Shown: one piece after another, positions 46,622 to 60,269 of the stretch | Numbering within the stretch: the first letter of the stretch is position 1 | How the letters are laid out: each line of letters starts with the position of its first letter | Origin: Chamaecrista fasciculata | Lineage: Eukaryota > Streptophyta > Magnoliopsida > Fabales > Fabaceae | Assembly (NCBI GenBank): GCA_003254925.1 | Contig: QANZ01005364.1 | Span: forward strand, 225,626 to 289,625 | Direction: 5' to 3' | Length of the DNA: 64,000 nt | Program-made: the position numbers and the translations under genes | The notes under the pieces: model-generated | The model's database searches: none | The model's input: the letters and a program-made list of their open reading frames with translations, nothing else | Told to the model about the DNA's origin: nothing

Positions 46622-47469
46622 ATCACCATAGCTAGTACCCTCCATTTTGTCTTCTTCTTCCCATTTACACCATCTATTGCATCGAAAGTGGAATTGAACT
46701 CCCACGATTGAACAACATGTCGTTCTACATAATAACCCGTTGCAGCAGAGAATCCAATGGTAGCCCACTGTGGTAAAACTTTGTTCAAATCAACAAGATA
46801 AGAAAGCATAGTTTTCTCCCCTGAATTAACAGAGGTTGTTCTGAAATTCCACGACACACTCAGATTCTTAGTATTCGCGTCGTATGAAATCCACACATCA
46901 GCAGTGTCACCACTATGGAGGCTAACATTCCAAGGTGTGTAAGTCGAAGAAGACACAGAATTAATGTTGATGCTCACGTGTGGACCAACCCCAGGTGGGT
47001 CCCATTCAGGATTCTCAAAAGTATCGAACTCAACATGAACAATGTGGTTTTGTGAGGAATCAGTGAGTGTGGTGTTATAAAGTCCTAAGAAGCCACCAGC
47101 TGAATTGGGTGGCATTTTAAAACCAGAAGGTGCAATGAAGAAGGCGAATCCATTTGCATACGTGGGGCTTCCTCGAGTGTCAATGAAGAAAGTGAAGTGA
47201 GTGTTAAAGTCGGTGACTTTTCCTGATTTAGAGTCCCAGATTAGCATGTTTTCGCTATAGATGGCTGATCCAGCTTGAAATAAGTATGTGATTCTGTTGT
47301 TGAGTTCAACTGCTCCAGTACGAGGTATTGCATCTCCACGATAAAGAATTTTTGGGTTATTAGGGTCAAAGCGATCTATTTTGAAGTGAATTGCATAATA
47401 AGCTGAGAGATTAATCAAGAAAAAGAATGAAGCTAAGAAAATGCTAAAGGAGGAAGTGGTGGCAGACAT

Positions 47470-47934
47470 GATTGATCAGCGATAAGTAGTGACGACTCTC
47501 AACAGAAAGCCGGTACTTATAACTAACTCGTAAACATTGGCTTCTTCGCTCATGGTTCGTTCATTGTAGACTAAAAAACAAGCTTAAAATCTTATTTTAA
47601 TATGAAATTTGTTATTTTCAATTCCCTTTCTCGTTTTCTTCTCCAGAATGCTTCCTATTTTCGAACATTCTTCTCACAATAACACTATGTAGACTAGTTA
47701 TAAAGCTTCGATGTCCCCAAAGCCGCCATAAAAGGGATCCACATATTGACCAATAATTACAAAAAAAATTACTATTTAAACAATTTTCCCTCATATTTTC
47801 TCTTGTTTTCACATGATTTCTGTTTTTTCCTCTCTCTCTCAATACATTTTCAAATTTCAAGAGTACTAAGAAGATACTATGTGGGACAAATCATCACCTA
47901 AGAGAAAACTAATGGCAAGCCAGCAACACTATTA
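47470..47934 (-). other. Promoter side of lectin receptor kinase A
   Basis: A TATA-like 'ttataagta' on the minus strand near 47515 lies about 50 bp upstream of the start codon. The rest is spacer. Confidence 0.4.
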
Positions 47935-47939
47935 CACAG

Positions 47940-48191
47940 TGATAGAAGAGTAATCTTCAAATCAGTTGAAAACTGATTTGTTAGCAAGTTATAAGTCGTT
48001 AGCTAGTTTGCCACATGTACAAGTTTGTTAAGTAGTTTTGCTGAGCTGTAAGTTTTCTGTTATTGGTTGTATCCTTGTGAAGTTGTGATGTATTCTATAA
48101 ATAGCAATCACGTGTAATAACTCATCAAGTCAATACAGTATATTTTTGCTTCATTTCTTCTCTTTTCTCTGCTTAATTCACTTGTTCATCA
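47940..48191. mobile_element. Solo LTR, 252 bp
   Basis: Begins TGATAGAAG and ends TTCATCA, with the exact 5-bp repeat CACAG on both sides (47935-47939, 48192-48196). Inside are a TATA-like 'tctataaata' and a polyadenylation-like region. There is no primer-binding site or partner LTR nearby, so this is a solo LTR left after recombination. The strand is inferred as + from the internal promoter layout. Confidence 0.7.
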
Positions 48192-48196
48192 CACAG

Positions 48197-48780
48197 CAGG
48201 CCAATTAATCTATATTTTTATTTTAAAATAGTTTATTGTTATCACTTATCAGTAAAAATAACATCTATAAGAAAAACTAAATTTATTTTATTTTATAGCT
48301 TAATAATAAAAAATAATAAAGGGTATTGTAAAATTAAGGTCTTAACATAATAATAAGGAATAAATTTAATTTTATTGTTTTGAAAAATATATATTTCAAT
48401 TAAAATTTAATCTAATTTTTAAATTTTATATACAACTTTTTTTTATATGAAAAAAAGGTAAAATAAGTTTAACTTACTAATTTACTGATGAGATTAGAGT
48501 TGAGAAGGGGCATAGTTTCGTGGGACTATCCCGCTAAAATCCATCTTGATGTGCTGACTAATAGGAACGAAATAGAAGAATCAGCTGGATTGTTAGAAAG
48601 ATTGTTATGGAGTATATTCCCCTTAAATCTTTATTCATTCTTTTTCACTGTTTTTCATTTTCATTTAGATTTTTATTTTGTTTTTCTTTTAAGAATCAGC
48701 GATAATCTTCAACTATAATTGGAAACTATTTCTTCTCATAATATAAAGATTATTAATAGAATTTTATTTTGGCAAAAGAC
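48197..48780. other. A+T-rich spacer
   Basis: No gene supported; the 76-residue frame at 48488-48718 is mostly hydrophobic low-complexity sequence. Confidence 0.4.
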
Positions 48781-48880
48781 CGTTTTATGCCCCTAACGTT
48801 TGTTTTGTGTCATTTATGCCCCTAATGTGAAACTTTGATGTCAAATGTCAATTATACCTTAACTTCAATTCTTTAGGGGC
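48772..48880. repeat. Single arm of the 33764-type Mutator-like family
   Basis: Contains 'ttatgcccctaacgttt' and 'gcccctaatgtgaaac', matching the terminal repeat at 33764-33900. Only one arm is present; it directly precedes the inverted-repeat element at 48885. Confidence 0.55.
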
Positions 48881-48884
48881 CAAA

Positions 48885-49265
48885 GTTCTATTTTGGTCTC
48901 TTAAGTTTGTTCAAAGTTCCGTTTTGGATCCTCAAGTCTCTGGCAAACTTTCGAGCGAGATACACGACGGCCCCGACAACTACGAAAACTCCTAATCCAA
49001 GGCTTTTTGACCTCTTGAGTTCAATGACGATCTCCATTTTGCGAAAAAAAATAACTAGCAAGCCGCCGAAAAATTACATAGTCGCCGAAAAATTACACAA
49101 TCGCCGAAAATCATATTTCCAGTCATTTGTTCACAAAATGAAGGCCGCCATTGAACTCATGAGGTCAAAAAACCTTAGATTATGAGTTTTCGTAGTCGTC
49201 GGGGCCGCCGTGTATCTCAACGAAAAGTTTGCCGAAGACTTGAAGGACCAAAACGGAATTTTGAG
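48885..49265. repeat. Inverted-repeat element inside lectin receptor kinase B
   Basis: The left arm (about 48914-49035) and the right arm (about 49140-49265) are reverse complements: 'ttccgttttgg', 'agatacac.acggccccgac' and 'tacgaaaactc' occur in both. The centre has G+C-rich GCCGAAAA repeats. It abuts lectin receptor kinase B at 49266, where homology to the intact kinase stops. Confidence 0.7.
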
Positions 49266-50562
49266 AATCAAGGCTTCCATTTGGCATGAACTCGTACACA
49301 AGCATCAATTCACCTTTCTTATCATGACACCAACCTTTGAGCTGCACAAGATTACGATGTCTTAGCCTGCTAATCACCTTCACCTCTGTTAAATACTCTT
49401 TTTTCCCTTGCTTAGAGCCCTTTGATATTCTCTTCACAGCCACTGTCATGTCTGAATCAGGAAAGTAGCCTCTGTAAACAGCACCAAACCCACCTTCACC
49501 TAGTTTTCTATCTGTAGAGAAGTTGTTCGTAGCCATCACAAGCTCCTTGTAAGAGAATCTTCTTGGTCCTACTCCTCTCTCAAGATCATCATCATCTATT
49601 GAGGTCATATTCCTCCTTTCTCCATTCCTCTTCATCATCTTACACCTCATGAATATCACATATGTTATAACTCCAGCTCCCACAATCAAAACAACACCAC
49701 CAATTACTGACCCAATTATAATGACCACTTCTAGTGTCTTCCCTTTTCTCTTCTTCCCACTTGCATCATTATTTGTTTCATCGAAAGTGGAATTGAACTC
49801 CCATGATTGAATAACATGTCGTTCCACATAATAACCCGTTGCAGCAGAGAATCCAATGGTAGACCACTGAGGCAAGACCTTCACCAAATCAACAGGATAA
49901 GAAAGCGTAGTGTTCTCCCCTGAATTAATAACAGAGGTTGTTCTGAAATTCCACGACACACTCAGATTCTTAGTGGTTGCATTGTATGCAATCCACACAT
50001 CAGCAGTGTCACCACTATGAAGGCTAACATTCCAAGGCGTGTAAATCGAAGAAGACACCGAATTGATGTTGATGCTCACGTGTGGGCCAACCCCAGGTGG
50101 GTCCCATTCAGGATTCTCAAATGTATCGAACTCAACATGAACAATGTGGTTTTGAGAGGAGTCGCTGAGTGTGGTGTTGAAAAGTCCTAAGAAGCCACCG
50201 GCTGAATTGGGTGGCATTTGAAAACCAGAAGGCGCGAGGAAGAAGGCGAGTCCACTAGCATAATTGGGTTTACCTTGAATGTCAATGAAGAATGTGAAAT
50301 GGGTAGTGAAGTCAGTGACTTTTCCTGATGTGGAGTCCCAAATCAGCATGCTTTCGTCATAGATGATTGATCCAGCTTGGAATAAGTATGTGATTCTGTT
50401 GTTTAGTTCGGCTGCTCCAACACGAGGCACGGCGTCTCCACGATAGAGGATTTCAGAGTTATTTGGATCGAAACGATCTATTTGGAAGTGGATTGCAAAA
50501 GCAGGGGAGAGAAGGAGAAGAAAAAGAAGAGAGTTGTGAGAATAGAAGGTGATAGTAGACAT
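49180..50562 (-). pseudogene. L-type lectin receptor kinase B, kinase truncated
   Basis: The start is the ATG at 50562 (MSTITFYSHN..., a signal peptide), chosen over the upstream 50661 start because a TATA box at 50616-50609 lies between them. It encodes a complete lectin domain, a transmembrane segment ('VVIIIGSVIGGVVLIVGAGV'), and the kinase N-lobe with GEGGFGAVYRG and VAVKRI up to 'MPNGSLDS'. Homology to copy A then ends; 28 codons from the inverted-repeat element follow, to a TAA at 49180. The catalytic loop, DFG and activation segment are missing. If expressed it would be a membrane lectin with a partial, inactive kinase. It is a tandem paralogue of copy A, with very similar sequence. 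Confidence 0.88.
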
Positions 50563-50608
50563 GGCTTGCAAGTTTTGAATGGCTATATGGTGAAAACCAA
50601 TGAAGACA

Positions 50609-50616
50609 TATTTATA
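50609..50616 (-). promoter_or_regulatory. TATA box of lectin receptor kinase B
   Basis: TATAAATA on the minus strand, 47 bp upstream of the chosen ATG, placing the mRNA start close to it. This excludes the longer open frame from 50661 as the protein start. Confidence 0.6.
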
Positions 50617-50662
50617 AGCATCGGCTAATGGCTTCTTCTTTTGTTGTATCACTACTTCCAAC

Positions 50663-52217
50663 TATATGTTTTGATTAGGCCAGGGGTTGTTTGTCGAAAA
50701 AGGGTCTATGTTCTTTCTTTTTTTTTTTTTTTTCAAAAGGGTCTATAACTCTATATTGTTTAAAAAGTGATAAATAAAGGAATGAGGTTTGTTCCGTTAA
50801 CAAAAGAGATCCAAAGGTTTGTTTCGTCTAAAATTAACAGTCCCGTCAATCTTTATTTGTCACTTTTTAAATCATAAAGACTTTTTTATTTAAATAAGCG
50901 GGACCTGCTGTGTAATTTACCCTTTGTTAATTTTGGAAAAAATCTCTGTTAACAGAGCAAACATCAGTCACTTATTTATCACTTTTTAAATCACTTGGAC
51001 TCTTTCTCTAAATAAGTCAAACTACAAGGACCCCTATGTAATTTACCCTAAATAATTACTAGCAGCATTTTAAAGTTTTCAATATGTTTTAATTAATATC
51101 AAAAACTCGAAATACTACAGAAACTTATGAAATAGGTGTTATTAGGACCTCACCTCTTCTAATTAAATAAGGATTACTTGTCTGCATCTTTGATTGACAT
51201 GCCAAAAACATTCGACCATCCTTGTTATATGTAACAGATAAAACATGCATGTCAAATTAAGGTAATAATATGGCCGTCTTTGAAAAAGAAAATTATACAT
51301 TATCAATTAATGGCTTGCCAGGAAATTAATATATGATGGGGACTTTTTTTTTTTTTTGGCCAACTATGATGGGGACTAGCTAATTGGAAATTATATCAAT
51401 CCTTTGCTTGTCTCATTCAAACCGTTTGTCCTTTCTTCACGAACTTTAGTTTATTTTTTAATGTTTTATAAAGTATAATAAATGGAGATTTTCGGCCAAA
51501 AAAATGGAGATTAAAAAATTCCAGCCAAATAAAAGACCTGTTTGGAAGAATTTTTGTATAATGACATTGTAAATGATGTTGAGATGTTAAATTATGTAAT
51601 AATATATTATTTTAAAAATTATCGTATTATCAAATTATAATCTACCAAGTGTTGTGATGTAATTGTGACGTAGTTTTATCACCCAATAGACTACGATAAA
51701 TTATGTAATAGGTGAGAAAGATGCAAGTGACAAAGAAATTGTTGAGAGATTGGATGTCATTTGTCAGTTATTATCGTTGCTAGCTAATTACGTACGTTGT
51801 TCAAGCTTAAATTAAAACGTTCCATCCCATGCTGAGTAAAGTAAGGTTGATGGGCCATTTTATATTTATTTGAAGTAATACTTAAAATAATAATTAAAAA
51901 TAATTTACTAAACTAATTAAACTATTAAATATCAATTTCAACGATATAGCGGAAAGCAAGGTCTCGGACATAGGAAGAAAAAAGCTGTTCCCGACGTAGA
52001 AAAATTTCGTATCCAGTACTGAGTGGTGTTGCTCCTAGGAGCCTTCTCGGCTTCTCCTCTAATAAGCCGTTTACGTTGGTGGTGCCACCTCTATTAGTGG
52101 TGTTGACAATGGCTACTTTGTGGATTTTTCTTACTTTTAAATTGATCAAAACCTCATTTTAATCTTTAATGTTTATCTTAAATTCTCTTTTGATCCTTAA
52201 TTTTTTAAATAAGTTCT
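50663..52217. other. Intergenic with decayed repeats
   Basis: At 50750-51055 two 'actttttaaatca' arms and a terminal 'atgtaatttaccctaaa' suggest a decayed element of the kind at 18209. The remainder has no visible gene; the frame at 51925-52149 has no domain. Confidence 0.4.
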
Positions 52218-52950
52218 ACAATTAGTCCCTGACTACTAAATATGATCATATCCCTATAAATCCAAATGTGACTAAATAAAAGTTATGTGTTATTTTTTAC
52301 AAGTTTTTCTATCAGTTTAATTAGTTAAGACAATCGACAAACGATATTAAATTAGACCTGAAATTAGGTACAAAAATAAGCTACTCACTTCATGAGATAT
52401 GTCATATTTATCTTATTTCAAGTTCAAATGCAACGAAATCAGATAGTCTTGACGAGCTCTTTCTCTATCCATTTGGAGCCGTTGGAAAATAGGGTCAAAT
52501 AGTACTCCGAAAATAGATTTGGTCAAAATATCAACAATAACTTTTTGAGTACCATTTGTCAATAGCTCTCACTATGCAAAAAAAAATCATTAAACCTAAT
52601 TTATAGGTCCGACTTTGTTGTATTTAAACTTAAAATGTGAGAGATATAACCAATTATTTATGAAACAAAATTAAAATATTTTAATTTAAATAGAAATACA
52701 TATTTTATAATATTTTTATTTAAAGTATTTTAAATATACAAAAGAAAAATGGAATGAAAAAAAGTAAGAATTTTTCATTATCTTATATAATTCATTTTCG
52801 TTCTTTCTTGTTCCTTGACCATCCCATCCTTAAAATTGGATTAGCTAAAATTAATTTTAGGTGAAATTTGTAAAGTTATAATATCATATTATTAAGTGAA
52901 AATAACAATCAAGAAAAGTGGAGTATCAATACAATAATGGGGTCAAATAT
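52218..52950. repeat. Segment A, first copy
   Basis: A 733-bp segment repeated in the same orientation at 53207-53928, with small indels. It starts 'acaattagtccctgactact' and ends 'ggtcaaatat'. MITE-like wording at its left end resembles the 8320 and 62112 repeats. Non-coding. Confidence 0.8.
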
Positions 52951-53050
52951 ATTATTATACTAGAACTTTATCAACTTTTCCAAAAACTAGCTTTTAGCTT
53001 ATCCATTCTCCCCATCCTTCTATGTTTTTGGTATGAATCTCATCCTTCTG

Positions 53051-53206
53051 CTATAAAACAAAAAAAAAATTATGAAGAAGAACTTGGGCGAAGAAGATCT
53101 GAGAAAAATGGAGAAAAAGAAAAGTAAGAGTGCAAAGGATCTAAATCTGTCTATAGCAGCAATTAATGAAATAGTGTGAAAAGTCGAAAACTAACGGGTT
53201 GATTTT
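53051..53206. repeat. Segment B, first copy
   Basis: Repeated at 55367-55526; both contain 'gaacttgggcgaagaagatc' and 'aggatctaaatctgtctata'. With segment A it forms the duplicated unit A-B. Confidence 0.8.
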
Positions 53207-53928
53207 ACAATTAGTCCCTGACTACTAAAAATATGATCATATCCCTATAAATCCAAATGTGACTAAATAAAAGTTATGTGTTATTTTTTACAAGTTGTTC
53301 TATCTGTTTAATTAGTTAGGACAATCGACGAACGAACGATATTAAATTAGATCTGAAAATAGGTACAAAAATAAGCTACTCACTTCATGAGATATGTCAT
53401 ATTTCTCTTATTTCAAGTCCGAATGCAACGAAATCAGATACTCTTGACGAGCTCTTTCTCTATCCATTTGGAGCCGTTGGCAAATAGGGTCAAATAGTAC
53501 TCCGAAATTAGATTTGGTCAAAATATCAACAATAACTTTTTGAATACCATTTGTCAATAGCTCTAATTATGAAAAAAAAAAATCATTAAACGTAATTTAT
53601 AAGTCTGACTTGAGAGATGTAACCAACTATTTATGAAACAAAATTAAAATATTTTAATTTAAATAGAAATACATATTTTATAATATTTTTATTTAAAGTA
53701 TTTTAAATATACAAAAGAAAAATGGAATGAAAAAAAGTAATAATTAATTTTTCATTATCTTATCTAATTCATTTTCGTTCTTTCTTTGTTCCTTGACCAT
53801 CCCATCCTTAAAATTGGATTAGCTAAAGTTAATTTTAAGTGAAATTTGTAATGTTTTAATATAATATTATTAAGTGAAAATAACAATGAAGAAAAGTGGA
53901 GTATCAATACAATAATGAGGTCAAATAT
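53207..53928. repeat. Segment A, second copy
   Basis: Direct repeat of 52218-52950, about 98% alike by eye apart from a deletion near 53605. Confidence 0.8.
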
Positions 53929-53933
53929 CTATA

Positions 53934-55366
53934 TCTATACTATATTATATGACTCCACCCCTTTATGGTTGGTAAAAAATAGTGAATTAAAAAATTAAAA
54001 AAGAAAAAAAAATCACCACTCTCTCTCCCCACTCACTCCCCCCACTTCTTTAAAAAAATAAATGAATTAAAAAAATGCAAAAAACAATTAAAAATGTCAT
54101 CACCAAAATTAACCTTTGACCAAACATTGTAGTGTTGTTTTATTATTTGCATTCCGATCCTCAAACTATTCTTTGTTATTTTTTTGTCATTGAATTTCAT
54201 AAATAGACTTGATTATTGATGACCGGAATTTTCTAAAGGCCCCGAGTTATCACTTACACATGTTAGGGATTGATTAATTGGACTCGTACAAATTTATGGA
54301 CCAAATTGTAATCTTAAAATAATTTTAATATTATTTTCATTTTGGTCCATCATCTCATCCAATGAGATTGACCCTAAACCCTTCATCCAAAAATATCTCA
54401 TCCTCACGCTTTCCAAGAGCATCTAATCTCAACATCATCTCATCCAACCCACCATCAAACACCTATCATTTCATCTCATCTCATTATTTCCTACCATTTT
54501 TACCCCTAGCATCTCATCTCATCTCACCTAGCATCTCATCTCATCTCATCTCATTAAAAAAAATTTATAAATCTATTTCAACCAACCACAATCATTACAT
54601 ACCCTTTTATATAATTTCACACCCTATTTAACATCATTTTCTCTAAATCACCCAAACACCAATACATCATCTCATCTCATCCCATTACAACATCATCTCA
54701 TCTCAATCACTTGGATGAGCTTGGATTGAAATGCAATGGCTTCCAAACAGGCCCTTAATTGGTACATCATGAGATGACAGTATCATCCATCTCAACCCAA
54801 AAAAAAAAAAAAGAAAGTAACAGTTTATAGTGGAAGTGGATGTTCTGCCATGCAAATACATTACAGTTTAGAGAGATTTTTTTTTGAAAGCATCATGCCA
54901 AACTATATTATAGAAAAGCCAAACGGCACTTACAATCAGTAAGAGGATTACAATCTGATGAAACAGAAGAATAACAATTTGCAAACATTGTTGAACTATA
55001 ATAACAAATTAAAGTACAAATGATCCTATTTGTAGGATGAAAGTCATCACCGATCTTGGTGTTGCCAACAAAATGTTTACCATGATACTCTTTGCATATC
55101 AGAACAGTAGTGTTCATCCCAAATGTATATGTCATAGACTCTTCCATCAATTTGTTAAAACACTGAAGACTTTCTGACATATATGCTTAGATCTGAATCA
55201 CGATCTAGTATTGAAATAAGATCTTTCACAAGGAAAGATTAAAACCAGAAATAAATCTGGATGAAACCACCACTAAAATAGGGGGACACAAATCTGACTT
55301 ATTCAATGAAAAAACTAAAAACAGAAGATGAAAAATAGGGAAAATTGCAATTAATACAATCCCTCC
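53934..55366 (+). mobile_element. Insertion in second A-B copy, with Helitron 5' end
   Basis: Segment A copy 2 and segment B copy 2 are separated by 1.4 kb instead of about 100 bp. The insert begins TCTATACTATATTATATGAC, the 5' start of the Helitron family at 5509. No matching hairpin and CTAG end was found, so the right part may be a second element. At 54360-54760 lies (CATCT)-rich sequence ending 'ccaaacaggcccttaat', sharing a reversed segment with the hAT-like element at 1106. The frame 54908-55180 (minus, 90 codons) is unrecognised. Confidence 0.5.
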
Positions 55367-55526
55367 CTATAAAACAAAAAAAAATTATGAAGAAGAACTT
55401 GGGCGAAGAAGATCAAAGAAAAATGGAGAAAAAGAAGAGTAAGAGTGCAAAGGATCTAAATCTGTCTATAGCAGCAATTAATAAAACAGTGTGAAAAGTC
55501 GAAAACTAACGGGTTGATTTTAGGAA
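55367..55526. repeat. Segment B, second copy
   Basis: Direct repeat of 53051-53206 with a few changes. Confidence 0.8.
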
Positions 55527-55817
55527 ACAATAAGTGATTAATTACAATATTTTAGAAAAATATTAATCATTTAATCCCCAAAGTTTACTCAATTTTTTAA
55601 TTTAGTCTTTAAAGATTTATTTTTTTTAAAGCAAGATCTCTTGTAAAAAGATAATTTATAGAAACTGAAATACAATTTTGAGTAAAATATAAGTTGCTAA
55701 TTTTCCCAGTATTATACTGTTTCAAAATCTAATCTAAAATGTAAATGACTCCATTAGCCATTTAAAAATCATTTCTTCTTTAACTAATATTTTAATTGAA
55801 GTTGTTAGCATCCACCA

Positions 55818-55818
55818 A

Positions 55819-55863
<45 letters not shown>
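55818..55863. repeat. (AAT)n microsatellite
   Basis: About fifteen perfect AAT units adjacent to an M1 MITE, as at 32757. Confidence 0.95.
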
Positions 55864-55884
55864 TGAATTTGTTGGCCAAAAAAA

Positions 55885-56245
55885 GAATTTCGCAAAAGTA
55901 CTATTTCCGTTCATAAACTTTACACTAACTGTCAATTTCATTCTTAATATTTTTTTGTTGTAAATTTCGTCCCAAATGTTTTATATTTTCGTCAATTTTA
56001 TAGTTTTTTTTATTTTATCTAAATATTATCGATAGAATCTACGTGACTGATAATATATAATGTAAAATTAATAAAAAAAAAACTCAAATTCTAATTCAGA
56101 TTAAAAAGTAGAATGCAGTGCGTCATTAATTTATTAAAAGAAGTTAGTTAAAGAATAAAATTGACGAAAATATAAAACATTAAAGATAAAATTAATAGAA
56201 GAAAAATTGAGACGAAATCTACTCACGTAAAGTTTGGGAATTTAA
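55885..56245. repeat. MITE family M1 copy 4
   Basis: Both arms present: 'taaactttacactaactgtc' on the left and 'gaaatctactcacgtaaagt' on the right, with 'gataatatataatgtaaaat' in the centre. It lies about 340 bp upstream of the NUDT19 start. Confidence 0.65.
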
Positions 56246-56585
56246 TTGAAGTTTTTGGCGGGGCTTGTCTTCCCGGTAGGTTTGTTTTTCTCGTTAAATA
56301 GTAGTAGTAACCAAGTAAAATACCAATTTTTGTGGGTCCCAATGCTCTCAATATTGAACCACGTGTCATCATTCCTTGGCAATAGATTGTACAGTCACCA
56401 CTCACCACCCAATCGCCAATCACAGGCTCTCCCGTACGTTCAAAACCTTCACCAAGCATTTCCTTCTTCCTTCTTCTTCCTCTTCATTCTCTTCCATTAT
56501 CTCTATTGCTAAGAAAATTTCCCTTCAAACTTTGTCTCTCTCAAGAGATTTCTCACACTATAAGGCCTCAACTACTACCACCACC

Positions 56586-59747
<3,162 letters not shown>

Positions 59748-59933
59748 GATCATGGATCATTCTGTCTTGAAAGTCATCAAGATAAAAGTTCCTCAACTAT
59801 TGCTGAGTCCACACCTGTGAGATCTAAATCAATCATTGATGAATTTGATGGTACATGTTTAGATGATATCATGACACCACAGCTGTCCACATCCAGACCA
59901 AAAAAGCATATCAAAATTGAGAAGACTGACTGA
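59748..59933 (+). pseudogene. Orphan C-terminal exon, possibly Helitron RPA-like
   Basis: After an acceptor TCTTATAG one frame is open for 61 codons: 'DHGSFCLESHQDKSSSTIAE' ... 'DDIMTPQLSTSRPKKHIKIE' then KTD and a stop. The lysine-rich 'KKHIKIEK' end resembles the C-termini of replication protein A-like proteins of plant Helitrons; this is from memory and uncertain. It is not in the frame that follows from NUDT19 exon 4. It lies 0.3 kb before a Helitron 3' end, which fits a Helitron-borne fragment. Confidence 0.35.
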
Positions 59934-60239
59934 ATCGCAATTGTCGATTTTTTGACGTAGCCAATTAGAACTGTTATCTAACTATTTTGGCAGATTATGA
60001 ACAACTCTTATCTAACTATTTTGACGTAGCCAATTAGAACTGCTATCTAAATATTTTGGCTGTATAACTTATGATGTTAATGGCTTGGGTTACTACCACT
60101 CTTACCTTAAATACTTTTTCTGGGACTGTAATATTATAATTTAAACCTCATCAATGTAAGTAAGTTAATCATAGTATTTTATGATGGTGAATGTCTTTGG
60201 CTAATAGTTCAACCCATTTATATAAATTGCCAGAGAAAA

Positions 60240-60269
60240 ACCCGTGCGAATGCACGGGTCTCAGACTAG
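60240..60269 (+). mobile_element. Helitron 3' terminus
   Basis: A perfect hairpin ACCCGTGC-gaat-GCACGGGT is followed by CTCAGACTAG and then T. The hairpin lies 7 bases from a terminal CTAG, the textbook Helitron end. The 5' end (TC after A) was not located; it should lie left of about 59700, perhaps within the last NUDT19 intron. A tandem 'gtagccaattagaactg' duplication occurs at 59957-60047. Confidence 0.75.

Larger units (their letters stand above)
40596..47469 (-). pseudogene. L-type lectin receptor kinase A, split by Copia
   Basis: Minus strand. The 5' part (47469-46622) encodes a signal peptide (residues about 1-25) and a legume-lectin domain ('RITYLFQAGSAIYSENMLIW', 'HIVHVEFDTFENPEWDPPGV', 'GFSAATGYYVERHVVQSWEF'). 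The 3' part (41774-40596) encodes the transmembrane segment and a kinase with GEGGFGAVFRG, VAVK, HRDIKPSN, DFGLA and APEY, followed by a Ser/Gln-rich tail. The two halves lie in the same frame, so the gene was whole before the Copia insertion. A second lesion follows: near 40840-40870 one base is lost, the first frame stops at 40841, and the kinase end ('LMIVGLWCCHPEKNMRPTIR') continues in another frame. Lectin receptor kinases sit in the plasma membrane and act in immunity and other signalling. No functional kinase can be made from this copy. Confidence 0.88.

Noticed and set aside
49180-50661. Start of lectin receptor kinase B at 50661
   Set aside because: A TATA box lies downstream of that start, and the extra 33 residues precede a clear signal peptide beginning at 50562.
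54362-54631. 89-residue serine-rich frame
   Set aside because: It is a translation of CATCTC-type simple repeat in a transposon-like region.
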